NCBI GenBank assembly: GCA_050260515.1 | Contig: JBLNCI010000002.1 | Location: 1-64,000, forward strand | Length of the DNA stretch: 64,000 nucleotides | Reading direction: 5' to 3' | DNA from: DATJIG01 sp050260515 | GTDB taxonomy: Bacteria; Pseudomonadota; Alphaproteobacteria; SMXQ01 | Shown: positions 35,339 through 43,740 of the stretch, in pieces | Numbering within the stretch: the first letter of the stretch is position 1 | Layout of the letters: the number at the start of each line of letters is the position of its first letter | The notes under the pieces: generated by a model | Told to the model about the DNA's origin: nothing | Seen by the model: only the letters and a program-made list of their open reading frames with translations | Databases searched by the model: none | Made by a program: the position numbers and the translations under genes

Positions 35339-36967
35339 TTACGCGTCGAGCGCCGGCGCCAGCGCCGGCTTGCCGAGGATCATGTCGGACGCCTTGTCCG
35401 CCATCATCAGCACGCAGGCGTTGATGTGGGCGGAGACGAGATCGGGCATCGCCGAGGCGTCGACCACCCGCAGGCCCTCGATGCCGAGCACCTTGAGCTG
35501 GTGATCGACCACGGCGTCCGGCCCCGAGCCCATCGCGCAGGTGCCGCACGGATGGTGCGCGGTGATCGCCGTCTTCTTGATGAAGGCGTCGATGTCGGCG
35601 TCGCTCTTCACGTCGGGCCCCGGCGCCGTCTCGACGCCGCGGAAATCGTCGAGCGGCTTCTGGTAACCGATCTCGCGCGCGAGCTTGAAGCCGTTGCGCA
35701 GCGTCGGCAGATCGTTGGGCGCGGTGAAGAAGTTGAAGTGGATGCGGATCGGCTCGCGCGGGTCGGCCGAGCGCAGCAGCACCTCGCCGCGGCTGTCGGG
35801 ATGGAGCAGCGTCGGGCGGATTCCGTAGCCGTCGAGGTACGCAGGGCGGACGCCGGGGAACCACAGCCCGGCGTGGGACGGCGCGCCGCGGAACATGAAC
35901 TCGATGTCGGGGACGGCGAGCTCGGGTCGCGTCTTGATGAACGCGTGGAGTCCGCCCGGCACCACCGTCGCCGGCCCGGAGCCGAACAGGTAGGCGCGGA
36001 TCATCGACAGCGCCATGCGATCGAAGCGCATGGAGTGGCGGAACGGCCCTGCGTCGGGCCGGGACCAGAAGATGATCGCGGCGAGGTGATCCTGCAGGTT
36101 CTTGCCCACCGGCAGGTCCATCACCGGCTTGATGCCGAGCGACGAGAGATGCCGCGACGGGCCGATGCCCGACAGCATGAGGAGATGGGGCGAGTTGAAG
36201 GTGCCGCTCGCGACGATGACCTCGCGTTCGGCGGTGACGCGCACCACCTTGCCGTTGCGCGCGTATTCGACGCCGATCGCCTTGGTGCCCTTGAGCAGCA
36301 CGCGGGTCGTGTGCGCCTTCGTCACCACCGTCAGGTTGCGACGCCTCAAGGCCGGCCGCAGGAACGCCTTGGCCGAGGACGAGCGTCGCCCGTTGCGGAT
36401 CGTGTACTGACTCCGGCCGAAGCCTTCCTGCTGGCGGCCGTTGTAGTCCTCGGTGTGCGGGATGCCCTTGGCGTTGCCCGCCTCGATCCACGCGTCGTAG
36501 AGCGGGTCCGCGGTCCGCGCCCATTGCACCCCGAGCGGCCCGGAGCCGCCGCGCCACGGGTTCTCGCCCTCTTCCCAGGTCTCGCAACGCTTGAAGTAGG
36601 GCAGCACGTCGGCATAGGACCAGCCCAGCGCGCCCTTCTGCGCCCAGCGATCGTAGTCGCCGCGATTGCCGCGGGTGTACGCCATCACGTTGATCGACGA
36701 CGAGCCGCCGAGCACCTTGCCGCGCATCGCCTCGATCCTGCGGCCGTTCAGGTTGGCGTCAGGCTCGCTGTGGTAGCCCCAGTCGTGGAGCCGGTATTCG
36801 TGCATCTTGCCGAGGCCGAGCGGAATGTGGATGAGCGGATCGACGTCGCGGCCGCCCGCCTCCAGCAGCAGAACGCGGATTCGCGAGTCCTCGCTCAGAC
36901 GGTTGGCGAGGACGCAGCCGGCCGATCCGGCGCCGACGATGATGTAATCGTAGCCCTTGGTGTTCAT
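35339..36967 (-). CDS. GMC-family FAD-dependent oxidoreductase (choline dehydrogenase-like)
   Basis: A 542-residue flavoprotein. The dinucleotide fold YDYIIVGAGSAGCVLANRLSED (5-26) and the GMC signature GGSSSINVMAYTRGNRGDYDRWA near 87-109 are intact. The catalytic His block HHPCGTCAMGSG and the C-terminal VDASAMPDLVSAHINACVLMMADKASDMI complete the enzyme. It oxidises an alcohol to an aldehyde, perhaps the product of one of the adjacent dioxygenases. No export signal is present. The start at 36967 lacks a strong ribosome-binding site but fits the FAD motif. Confidence 0.93.
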   Translation of the reverse strand: MNTKGYDYIIVGAGSAGCVLANRLSEDSRIRVLLLEAGGRDVDPLIHIPLGLGKMHEYRLHDWGYHSEPDANLNGRRIEAMRGKVLGGSSSINVMAYTRGNRGDYDRWAQKGALGWSYADVLPYFKRCETWEEGENPWRGGSGPLGVQWARTADPLYDAWIEAGNAKGIPHTEDYNGRQQEGFGRSQYTIRNGRRSSSAKAFLRPALRRRNLTVVTKAHTTRVLLKGTKAIGVEYARNGKVVRVTAEREVIVASGTFNSPHLLMLSGIGPSRHLSSLGIKPVMDLPVGKNLQDHLAAIIFWSRPDAGPFRHSMRFDRMALSMIRAYLFGSGPATVVPGGLHAFIKTRPELAVPDIEFMFRGAPSHAGLWFPGVRPAYLDGYGIRPTLLHPDSRGEVLLRSADPREPIRIHFNFFTAPNDLPTLRNGFKLAREIGYQKPLDDFRGVETAPGPDVKSDADIDAFIKKTAITAHHPCGTCAMGSGPDAVVDHQLKVLGIEGLRVVDASAMPDLVSAHINACVLMMADKASDMILGKPALAPALDA

Positions 36968-37022
36968 TGTGCGATGTGGTCCAGATGCAGAAGCGAACGG
37001 CCGCGTCGGCCGGGGGTGAAAA

Positions 37023-37877
37023 TCAGGTCGGCTCGGAGACGGTGTAGCGGCGCAGCAGCCGGATCTGGTCGGCGGGGAAATCGGCGCGCGCGTGGTTGAC
37101 CGCGCGGTTGTCCCAGATCAGGAGGTCGCCCGGCGTCCAGCGGTGGGCGTAGACGAACTCCGGCTTCTCGGCGTGATCGAACAGCTCCTCGAGCAACGCG
37201 TCGCTCTCGGCCCTGTCCATGCCGACGATGTTGCGGGTCATCAGCCGACTCAGGTAGATCGACTTGCAGCCGGAACCCGGGTGCGTCTTCACCAGCGGGT
37301 GGATCGCGACCGGCAGGTTCGGGTCGTTCTCGTCGGTGAGATCGCGGGTGACGGCGTCGTAGCGGTAGATCACCCGGGTCTGAAGCCCTTCGAGGCGACG
37401 CTTCATGGCATCGGAGAGCGCGTCGTAGGCCGCCTGCAGGTTGGCGAACAGCGTCTCACCGCCCCACGACGGAATCTTGATCGCATACAGCGTGGTCGCC
37501 CGATACGGCGGATTGCGGTGCGCCCCGTCGGAGTGAAACTGCATCTCGCCGTCCGGCAGGAAGCCGATCGCCTTGCCGTCCTTGCGGATGTTGGTGACCA
37601 GCATCACGCCGCGCTGGCTCGCGCCCTGGAAGTCCTCGCTCGGCGGCTTGCGGAACTTGGAATCCGCCTTGCCGAAGATATTGGCGAACCGCAGTTGATC
37701 CTCGGCCGAAATCTTCTGGCCGGGGAAGCACAGCACGCAGTAGCGATTGAAGAGGTCGATGACCGCGTTCGCGGTCGCGGCGTCGACGGGCTCGCGCCAG
37801 TCGATGCCCTCGACGCGCGCGCCGACCACGGATGACAGCGGCGTGACCGCCAGCTTCTCGGACAGGGATGTAGCCAT
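37023..37877 (-). CDS. TauD/TfdA-family dioxygenase (copy 2)
   Basis: A second Fe(II)/2-oxoglutarate dioxygenase, 284 residues if ATG 37877 is used (GTG 37907 is possible). The iron ligands are H115, D117 (MQFHSDGAH) and H262 (AVNHARADF), with RLLRR near 273-277 for 2-oxoglutarate. It is clearly related to copy 1 (DGEMQFHSD, PSWGGETLFANL versus PSQGGDTLFLNM) but diverged, so the two probably act on different positions or intermediates. It flanks the GMC oxidoreductase on the other side. No good Shine-Dalgarno was found. Confidence 0.9.
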   Translation of the reverse strand: MATSLSEKLAVTPLSSVVGARVEGIDWREPVDAATANAVIDLFNRYCVLCFPGQKISAEDQLRFANIFGKADSKFRKPPSEDFQGASQRGVMLVTNIRKDGKAIGFLPDGEMQFHSDGAHRNPPYRATTLYAIKIPSWGGETLFANLQAAYDALSDAMKRRLEGLQTRVIYRYDAVTRDLTDENDPNLPVAIHPLVKTHPGSGCKSIYLSRLMTRNIVGMDRAESDALLEELFDHAEKPEFVYAHRWTPGDLLIWDNRAVNHARADFPADQIRLLRRYTVSEPT

Positions 37878-37922
37878 GGCGGGGAGTTTAGCGTCGCCTT
37901 CGCGCACTGTCGCGCGGCACTT

Positions 37923-38435
37923 TCACGCCTCGCCGCGAGCCTCCGCCCCCGTTTCAATAATTCGGTCGATCGCGTCCATGATGTCCCTCGGATAGGGCCG
38001 AAGGCGCGTCAGGGAGTTGATGACCGCGAAATAGAGCCGCCCCTCGGCGTCGACCAGAAACGTTCCCGGCTCGGCGAAGATCGGCGCTTCGTCGTCGCGC
38101 ACGGCGCGGGAAATGAAGAGCCCCCACTCCCGCGCCATGTCGATCGGCAGCCCGTAGCCGACCGGCAGTGCCGAGAGCTTCCATTCCCGCATCGACCGCT
38201 CCGCCCGTTCGCGGGTGTCGCAGCTCACGGCAAGGACGTCGACGCCGCGCCGCGCGAAGTCCGGCAGCATGGACTCGATCTCGCCGAGGTAGCCCTTGCA
38301 GCGCTCGCAGTGGAGACCGCGATAGAACAGGATGAGCGTGAACCGCTGCGGCCGCCGCTGGGCCAGGACGAAGCGGCCTCCCGACAGCAGTGGAACGTCG
38401 AGGACGGGCGCGGGCTGGCGCGGCCGGATGCTCAT
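37923..38435 (-). CDS. Peroxiredoxin-like (AhpC/TSA superfamily) protein
   Basis: A 170-residue thioredoxin-fold protein. The redox motif is GLHCERCKGYL with C43 and C46, a CxxC rather than the classical peroxiredoxin TxxC. It continues with LAVSCDTRERAERSMREW and GTFLVDAEGRLYFAVIN. It could reduce peroxides or disulfides formed by the neighbouring oxidases. The start at 38435 lies 2 bases from the stop of the TctC-like gene upstream, so it belongs to the operon. The exact reaction is not known. Confidence 0.85.
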   Translation of the reverse strand: MSIRPRQPAPVLDVPLLSGGRFVLAQRRPQRFTLILFYRGLHCERCKGYLGEIESMLPDFARRGVDVLAVSCDTRERAERSMREWKLSALPVGYGLPIDMAREWGLFISRAVRDDEAPIFAEPGTFLVDAEGRLYFAVINSLTRLRPYPRDIMDAIDRIIETGAEARGEA

Positions 38436-38437
38436 CT

Positions 38438-39460
38438 CTAGTCTTTCACGACGCGGCGCGCGCGCTCGAGCAGCGCTTCGGGATAGCCGCCGAGCTCGAC
38501 GATCATCGCCTGCAGCTTGTCGCCCGGCAGAGGATTGAGCGGGATGTCGATGCGTGCCGCCTCGGCCCGGAACGCGGCGTCCTCGGTCATCCGCATGAAC
38601 GCGTCGCGCAGCGCCTTCACCCGGTCGGCCGGCACACCCGGCCCGGTCAGGAAGGAGCGTCCCACCACCGAGGTGCTGGCGAGCAGGCGCAATACCTTCC
38701 GATCCTCGTCGTTCGCGGCGAGCTCCGGGACCGTCGGCACGTCGGCGAGCCCGGCGGAGCGCTCGTAGCCGTCCTGATAGAGCGGAACAATCTTGCGCTC
38801 GGCGATCCACTGGGCGCGGCTGCGCCGGAGCTGCGACCAGATCGCATTGCCCATGCCCTGGATCTCACCGCGCTCCATGGCGAGGTACTGCTCGCTCGAA
38901 TCCTTGTAGCCCTGCACCAGCTTGAACCTGGTCCCGGCCAGGGCATTGAGCGCGAGCGGGGTCATCACCGAAGTGCCGCCCGACGACGTCGCGCCGAAGA
39001 TGACCTCGCGGGCCTTGGCATCGGCGATGGTGCGGATGCCGGTCTCGTGCCAGACGACACCGACCACATCGATGTAATCGAGGCGCCCGACCCAGTTGAA
39101 CTTCGCCGGGTCGAAGCCATCGCCGGTCTCGTGGAACAGGAGCGCGTTCAGCGCCAGCGCATGGTTGGGAATGCCGAGCACGGTGCCGTCCTGCGGCGCG
39201 ACCGCGTAGATGTAGCTGGCGGCCTTGACCGTCGCCGCGCCCGGCATGTGCTGGACGATCGCGGTCGGCTTCCCCGGCAACTGCCGCGGCAGATGGTCGG
39301 CGAGCAGGCGCGCGTAGGCGTCGAAGCCGCCGCCGGGCCCGTAGCCGACGATCACCTTCAGCGTCTTGCTCTTGTAAAAATCCTCGACGGCGTCCGCGCG
39401 CGCCGTGCCCACGGCCATCGCCGCGAGCACCACGCCCGCGATCAGCCGCCGCGGGCTCAT
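38438..39460 (-). CDS. TctC-like binding protein (paralogue 6)
   Basis: A 340-residue exported binding protein with signal MSPRRLIAGVVLAAMAVGTARADA, then VEDFYKSKTLKVIVGYGPGGGFDAYARLLADHLPRQLPGKPTAIVQHMPGAATVKAASYIYAVAPQDGT. The GPGGGFDAYAR loop is the canonical one. The ATG overlaps the stop of the UbiD-like gene by ATGA, so the two are translationally coupled, and the bound ligand is probably the aromatic or alpha,beta-unsaturated acid that UbiD acts on. Confidence 0.9.
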   Translation of the reverse strand: MSPRRLIAGVVLAAMAVGTARADAVEDFYKSKTLKVIVGYGPGGGFDAYARLLADHLPRQLPGKPTAIVQHMPGAATVKAASYIYAVAPQDGTVLGIPNHALALNALLFHETGDGFDPAKFNWVGRLDYIDVVGVVWHETGIRTIADAKAREVIFGATSSGGTSVMTPLALNALAGTRFKLVQGYKDSSEQYLAMERGEIQGMGNAIWSQLRRSRAQWIAERKIVPLYQDGYERSAGLADVPTVPELAANDEDRKVLRLLASTSVVGRSFLTGPGVPADRVKALRDAFMRMTEDAAFRAEAARIDIPLNPLPGDKLQAMIVELGGYPEALLERARRVVKD

Positions 39461-41079
39461 TCGCCGTCCTCGACGCGACGGCGCTGCTGCTTGGCGCGGT
39501 CGCCGGTGCGGTAGTGCTCGCCCTCGACCGCCCACTGCGCCTCCTGGCGGTCGCGGTCGGTCCACGCGCCAAGCTCGTAGCCGTGCCACGGCATGCGCGG
39601 CGTCAGCTTCGGGAGGCCGAGCTCCTCCCAGATCGCCTTCGCGCGGTCCATGTACGGCTTCGCGGGCAGCGACACGGGCGGGTAGTCCCATTTCCGCATG
39701 GCGTTGATCAGCACCAGCGAGCCGAACTCCTTCTGCGCCGTCATGTTGCGGAGCGCGTCGGTCGGCGGCAATCCGGACGGATCGAGGCCGATCGCGCGAT
39801 TGCCGACGACCTGCATGTCGCGGTCGGGCTGCATGCGATACGACAGCGCCCAGACGACGGATTCGAGATCGTTCGGGTCCACGTCCTCATCGACGGCGAT
39901 CACGATCTTGCCCGCGGAGGTGTTCTTGCCGGCGATCGCGTACAGCGCCTGCCAGGCGACCGACGGGTTGCAGCGCTTGAGCTGGACCACCGCCCACGAC
40001 TCGAGCGCGATCTCGTGGAACGTGATGTCCTGCACCTGCGGGATGCCGCAGTGGTTGCGCAGGAAGAACAGATAATTGTTGTCCTGCGACAGCTTCTTGA
40101 GCTTGCTCGATTCCGACGGCGGCATCTGGCTGATGATCGCCGCGAATATCGGGTTCCTGCGGTGGGTGATGGCTGTCGCCTCGAACACCGCGTTGTAGAC
40201 GCGCTCGCCCATGTAGCCGGTGAACTCGCCGAACGGCGCCTCCGGCTCGAGGTATTCGGTCGAGACGCGGCCCTCGATGACGAGCTCGGCGTGGGCCGGC
40301 ACCAGGAGGTCGACGGTCTTGCACCGCACCAGCTCGAGCGGTTCGCCGATCAAGGCCCCCGCGGCCGCGTACTCCTCGACGCCATAGGGCACACGCGACC
40401 CGGATAAATAGGTCAGGCCCGGCGGTCCGCCGATGACGAGCGCCGCCTCGATCCACGGCTTGCCCTGCTCCCGCATGGCGTCCCAGTGCTTCCACGCGTG
40501 CTTGCGTGGGCCGATGAACACGCCGATGCGGTCCCGCGACTTTATCTGGCCGCGGTAGTTGCCGACGTTGATCCAGCCGCCGTCGGGATCCTTGGTGACC
40601 CAGTTCGACGCCGTGGTGTAGGGACCGACGTCGAAGCCGGGCGTCGACACCGGGATCGGGAACTCGTCGAGGCCGCCGTGCTCCAGCAGCGAGGCGCCCA
40701 TATGGACCTCCTCCTGCACGAGGCCGCGCTCGACGATGCGCGGCGGGATCGGCTTGGTCAGGGCCGATTGCCAGCGCTTGCGGATCTCCCCCACCGGGCA
40801 GCCCATGCCGATCGAGTAGATCTCCGAGGACCCGGCGTAGATGGCCACCGCGACCGATCCCGGGCAGCGGCGCCCGCGGGCGTCGACGACGTTCTCGAAC
40901 AGGAAGCCCTTGCGCTGCGACTCGTCGAGGCCACGGAACTGCCAGCGCACCAGCGGCATCAGCTCCGTGTCCTTGTTGATCGGCCGGGCGACGCGGACCA
41001 GCTTGCCGGCGCGATCGAGATTGTCGAGATGGGCGCGGAGGTCCTGCAGATGGGTCGTGCCGATCGCGGTGTCGTCCAT
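39457..41079 (-). CDS. UbiD-family (prenylated-FMN) decarboxylase
   Basis: A 540-residue UbiD-type enzyme that reversibly decarboxylates aromatic or unsaturated acids using prenylated FMN. Metal and cofactor landmarks are YTTASNWVTKDPDGGWINVGNYRGQI, the Glu of VPAHAELVIEG and the EAPFGEFTGYMGE block, plus DEDVDPNDLESVVWALS. The GGAGGACGACGAT before ATG 41079 is a good site. It needs a UbiX flavin prenyltransferase, which is not in the window. It is the first gene of the long minus-strand series, divergent from the dihydroxyphthalate-decarboxylase-like gene, so aromatic acid decarboxylation is a likely entry step. Confidence 0.92.
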   Translation of the reverse strand: MDDTAIGTTHLQDLRAHLDNLDRAGKLVRVARPINKDTELMPLVRWQFRGLDESQRKGFLFENVVDARGRRCPGSVAVAIYAGSSEIYSIGMGCPVGEIRKRWQSALTKPIPPRIVERGLVQEEVHMGASLLEHGGLDEFPIPVSTPGFDVGPYTTASNWVTKDPDGGWINVGNYRGQIKSRDRIGVFIGPRKHAWKHWDAMREQGKPWIEAALVIGGPPGLTYLSGSRVPYGVEEYAAAGALIGEPLELVRCKTVDLLVPAHAELVIEGRVSTEYLEPEAPFGEFTGYMGERVYNAVFEATAITHRRNPIFAAIISQMPPSESSKLKKLSQDNNYLFFLRNHCGIPQVQDITFHEIALESWAVVQLKRCNPSVAWQALYAIAGKNTSAGKIVIAVDEDVDPNDLESVVWALSYRMQPDRDMQVVGNRAIGLDPSGLPPTDALRNMTAQKEFGSLVLINAMRKWDYPPVSLPAKPYMDRAKAIWEELGLPKLTPRMPWHGYELGAWTDRDRQEAQWAVEGEHYRTGDRAKQQRRRVEDGE

Positions 41080-41190
41080 ATCGTCGTCCTCCGAGACGCG
41101 CGGGCGGGCGCTTCGCCCGTCTTTCAAAAAGCAATATACGTTGTTATTTTTCACCGCGAAACGGCGCCGCAGTCGCCGAGAAGGACGGAT
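41080..41190. promoter_or_regulatory. Divergent control region between the UbiD-like and dihydroxyphthalate-decarboxylase-like genes
   Basis: A 111-base gap with an unusually AT-rich stretch (CAAAAAGCAATATACG and TTGTTATTTTTCACC, 41126-41155), the natural place for both promoters of the catabolic region. An imperfect GC hairpin (GGGCGGGCGCTTCGCCC, 41102-41118) precedes it. No exact operator could be defined. Confidence 0.5.
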
Positions 41191-42183
41191 ATGGCCGACA
41201 TTCACCTCACGCTCGCGTCGAAGGCCTACGATCACTTCCAGGATCTCAAGGACGGCAGCGTGAAACCCGAGGGCATCTCCCTCACCTGCCTCACGCTGTA
41301 TCCGACCGACGTGTTCTTCCGGCAGATCGAGTTCCGCGAGTTCGAGGTTTCCGAGCTGTCGCTGTGCAAGCACGTGGCGCTGATCGCCGAGGGCCGCACC
41401 GACTTCGTCGGCCTGCCGGTGTTCCCGCTGCGGATGTTCCGCCAGTCGGCGTTCTACGTCCGGCGCGGCGGGCCGGTGACGTCCGTGAAGGACATCGCCG
41501 GGCGACGCTGCGGCGTGCCCGAATGGGCACAGACCGCGACGGTGTACGCGCGAGGCTGGCTCCACCATCACTGCGGGGTTCCTCTCCAGTCCGTCGAATG
41601 GGTGCAGGCGGGCTCGAACGAAGCCGGTCGCGTCGAGAAGGTCGATCTGTCGCTGCCGGACGGCGTCCGCTACCGGCAGGTCGCCGACCGGTCGCTCAAC
41701 GAGCTGCTGCTGGCGGGCGACATCGACTGCATGATCAGCGCGACTCCACCGCTCGGCTCGCACGGAGCCGACGCCCCGATCGTGCGGCTGTTCCCCGACG
41801 CGCGCGCGGCCGAGGAGGACTATTTCCGCGCCACCGGCGTGTTCCCGATCATGCACACGGTCGTCATCCGCCGCGACGTGCACGAGCGCTACCCTTGGGC
41901 GGCGATGAACCTGCTGCTCGCCTTCGAAGAGGCGAAGCGACGGAGCGTCGAGCGGCTGTCGCAGCTCTCGATCCGCTACCCGATGGCGTGGGCCCCGGAG
42001 CACCTGAAGCGCACCGGCGCCCTCCTGTTCGGCGGTGGCGAGTACTGGCCGTACGGACTCGAGCCGAACCGCACCACGATCAACGCCTTTCTCACCTACT
42101 GCCACGAGCAGGGAATCACGCGCCGCCGCGTCGCGGCCGAGGAGCTGTTCGCTCCCCAGACGCTGGCCCGTGTCAAACATTGA
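41191..42183 (+). CDS. 4,5-dihydroxyphthalate decarboxylase-like / substrate-binding-like protein
   Basis: A 330-residue protein of the family annotated as 4,5-dihydroxyphthalate decarboxylase, which shares a periplasmic-binding fold. Characteristic segments are LTCLTLYPTDVFFRQIEFREFEVSELSLCKHVALIAEGRTDFVGLPVFPLRMFRQSAFYVR and GRRCGVPEWAQTATVYARGWLHHHCGV. There is no signal peptide, consistent with a cytosolic enzyme or sensor. AAGGA precedes ATG 41191. A TctC-like gene follows 13 bases later. The function is inferred from family; a decarboxylase of a hydroxylated aromatic acid would fit the adjacent UbiD gene. Confidence 0.82.
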   Translation: MADIHLTLASKAYDHFQDLKDGSVKPEGISLTCLTLYPTDVFFRQIEFREFEVSELSLCKHVALIAEGRTDFVGLPVFPLRMFRQSAFYVRRGGPVTSVKDIAGRRCGVPEWAQTATVYARGWLHHHCGVPLQSVEWVQAGSNEAGRVEKVDLSLPDGVRYRQVADRSLNELLLAGDIDCMISATPPLGSHGADAPIVRLFPDARAAEEDYFRATGVFPIMHTVVIRRDVHERYPWAAMNLLLAFEEAKRRSVERLSQLSIRYPMAWAPEHLKRTGALLFGGGEYWPYGLEPNRTTINAFLTYCHEQGITRRRVAAEELFAPQTLARVKH

Positions 42184-42196
42184 ACGGGAGAGTCCG

Positions 42197-43240
42197 ATGA
42201 CACGCACACTAATGGCGGCGACCGCGGCGCTGCTGCTCGCCGGCAATGTCGCGCACGCCGACGCCATCGAGGATTTCTACAAGGGGCGGAGCCTGTCGTT
42301 CATCATCGGCTCGAACAACGGCGGCAGCTACGATTCCTACGGGCGGTTGTTCGCCGCGCACTTCGGCCGGCATGTGCCGGGAAATCCGACCATCGTCCCG
42401 CAGAACATGCCCGGCGCGTCGGGCATCAAGTCGGCGACGTTCCTGTACCAGATCGCGCCGAAGGACGGCGCCACCATCGGCACCTTCAACCAGAGCATGG
42501 GGCAGCGCCAGGTCCTCGACCCACAGGCGGTGCAGTTCGACGTCAGCAAGTTCAACTGGATCGGCGCGATGGCGAGCTCGGTCAACGTCTTCATCACCTG
42601 GCACACCAGCGGCGTGCGCACGATCGAGGACGCGAAGACCAAGCAGGTGGTCATGGGGGCGCTGAGCGACGACGGCGGCAACGCCGTCTATCCGTTCCTC
42701 CTCAACAAGTTCCTCGGCACCCGCTTCAAGGTCGTGCTCGGTTATCAGGGCGGCAACACCATCCAGCTCGCGATGGAGCGCGGCGAAGTCGACGGGCGCG
42801 GCAGTGTGATCTGGTCCGGCTTCAAGGCCGGCTGGCCGCAGTGGATCGCCGAGCACAAGGTCAACATCCTCGTCCAGCTCGGGCTGCAGAAGGATCCCGA
42901 CCTGCCCGACGTGCCGCTGCTGATCGAGCTCGCCAACGACGACACCCAGAGGCAGATCTTCCGCTTGATATCGAGCGATACGATCATGGGTTTTCCGGTC
43001 GCGGCGCCGCCCGGCGCGCCCGCCGATCGCGTAGCCGCCCTGCGCACGGCGTTCGCCGACACCCTGGCCGACCCGGCGTTCGTTTCCGACGCCGCCAAAC
43101 GCAACCTGCCGGTCCGCCCATCGCCGGGAGACGAGGTCCAGCGCGTGATGACGTCGATCATCACCACGCCGCCCGAGGTCATCGCGGTACTCAAGGCCGC
43201 GATCGCCGAGGCCAAGCCCGACTCCAAGGCGGCCCGCTAA
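42197..43240 (+). CDS. TctC-like binding protein (paralogue 7)
   Basis: A 347-residue exported binding protein. The signal LMAATAALLLAGNVAHADA is followed by IEDFYKGRSLSFIIGSNNGGSYDSYGRLFAAHFGRHVPGNPTIVPQNMPGASGIKSATFLYQIAPKDGATIG. It is most like paralogue 1 in the loop (xGGSYDxYGRLxAxHxGRHxPGNP), suggesting the two recognise related ligands. GGGAGA precedes the ATG. It ends the plus-strand pair; a near-perfect hairpin without a T-tract (43279-43306) lies downstream. Confidence 0.9.
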   Translation: MTRTLMAATAALLLAGNVAHADAIEDFYKGRSLSFIIGSNNGGSYDSYGRLFAAHFGRHVPGNPTIVPQNMPGASGIKSATFLYQIAPKDGATIGTFNQSMGQRQVLDPQAVQFDVSKFNWIGAMASSVNVFITWHTSGVRTIEDAKTKQVVMGALSDDGGNAVYPFLLNKFLGTRFKVVLGYQGGNTIQLAMERGEVDGRGSVIWSGFKAGWPQWIAEHKVNILVQLGLQKDPDLPDVPLLIELANDDTQRQIFRLISSDTIMGFPVAAPPGAPADRVAALRTAFADTLADPAFVSDAAKRNLPVRPSPGDEVQRVMTSIITTPPEVIAVLKAAIAEAKPDSKAAR

Positions 43241-43374
43241 TTCTCCGTTAATCTTCCGTTCACGCTGTCGTGTGATTTTCACGGGTGGCACGCGCGCCGC
43301 CCGTGATAAAGATACGCTTTGCCAAGCGTCGGCGGCGCGTACAGTCCGCTCATCCGCAACGACAGCCGCCAAGC

Positions 43375-43737
43375 ATGCGTCGAGCGATCGAAGTCCGCGA
43401 CCGGAAGACCTACGGCTGGAAAGCCGCGGCGTCGGCGCTCATCGCGATCACTGCGCTCGCCGCCGGAACCGTCGCCGCGGCCGACGCGGTGCAGGTCAGC
43501 CAGCGCAACCGCACCTTCTCTCCCGATTCGATTCAGATCGATCGCGGCACGGTCGTCCGCATCGTCAACGACGACCGCGTGACCCACCACATCTACGTCG
43601 ATACCCCCGGCATGAGCTTCGATTCGGGCGAGCAGCCGATCGGGCACACCGTCGAGCTCCGCTTCGACCGCGCCGGAACCTTCGACGTGATGTGCGCCAT
43701 CCACCCGACCATGCGCCTGCGGGTGACGGTGAAGTAG
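43375..43737 (+). CDS. Cupredoxin (plastocyanin/amicyanin-like)
   Basis: A 120-residue periplasmic blue-copper protein. The signal peptide is AAASALIAITALAAGTVAAADA. The type 1 copper ligands are readable: a His in VTHHIYVD (71 or 72), C107, H110 and M113 in MCAIHPTMRL. It carries electrons in the periplasm. It converges tail-to-tail (3 bases apart) with a di-heme cytochrome c peroxidase that could accept those electrons, so a small periplasmic peroxide-reducing chain is plausible. Confidence 0.9.
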   Translation: MRRAIEVRDRKTYGWKAAASALIAITALAAGTVAAADAVQVSQRNRTFSPDSIQIDRGTVVRIVNDDRVTHHIYVDTPGMSFDSGEQPIGHTVELRFDRAGTFDVMCAIHPTMRLRVTVK

Positions 43738-43740
43738 CCG

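Noticed and set aside
33944..37099. 1051-residue plus-strand frame
   Set aside because: Antisense shadow of the regulator, dioxygenase and GMC genes.
43279..43306. Near-perfect hairpin after TctC-like paralogue 7
   Set aside because: No T-tract on either strand, so not called as a terminator.
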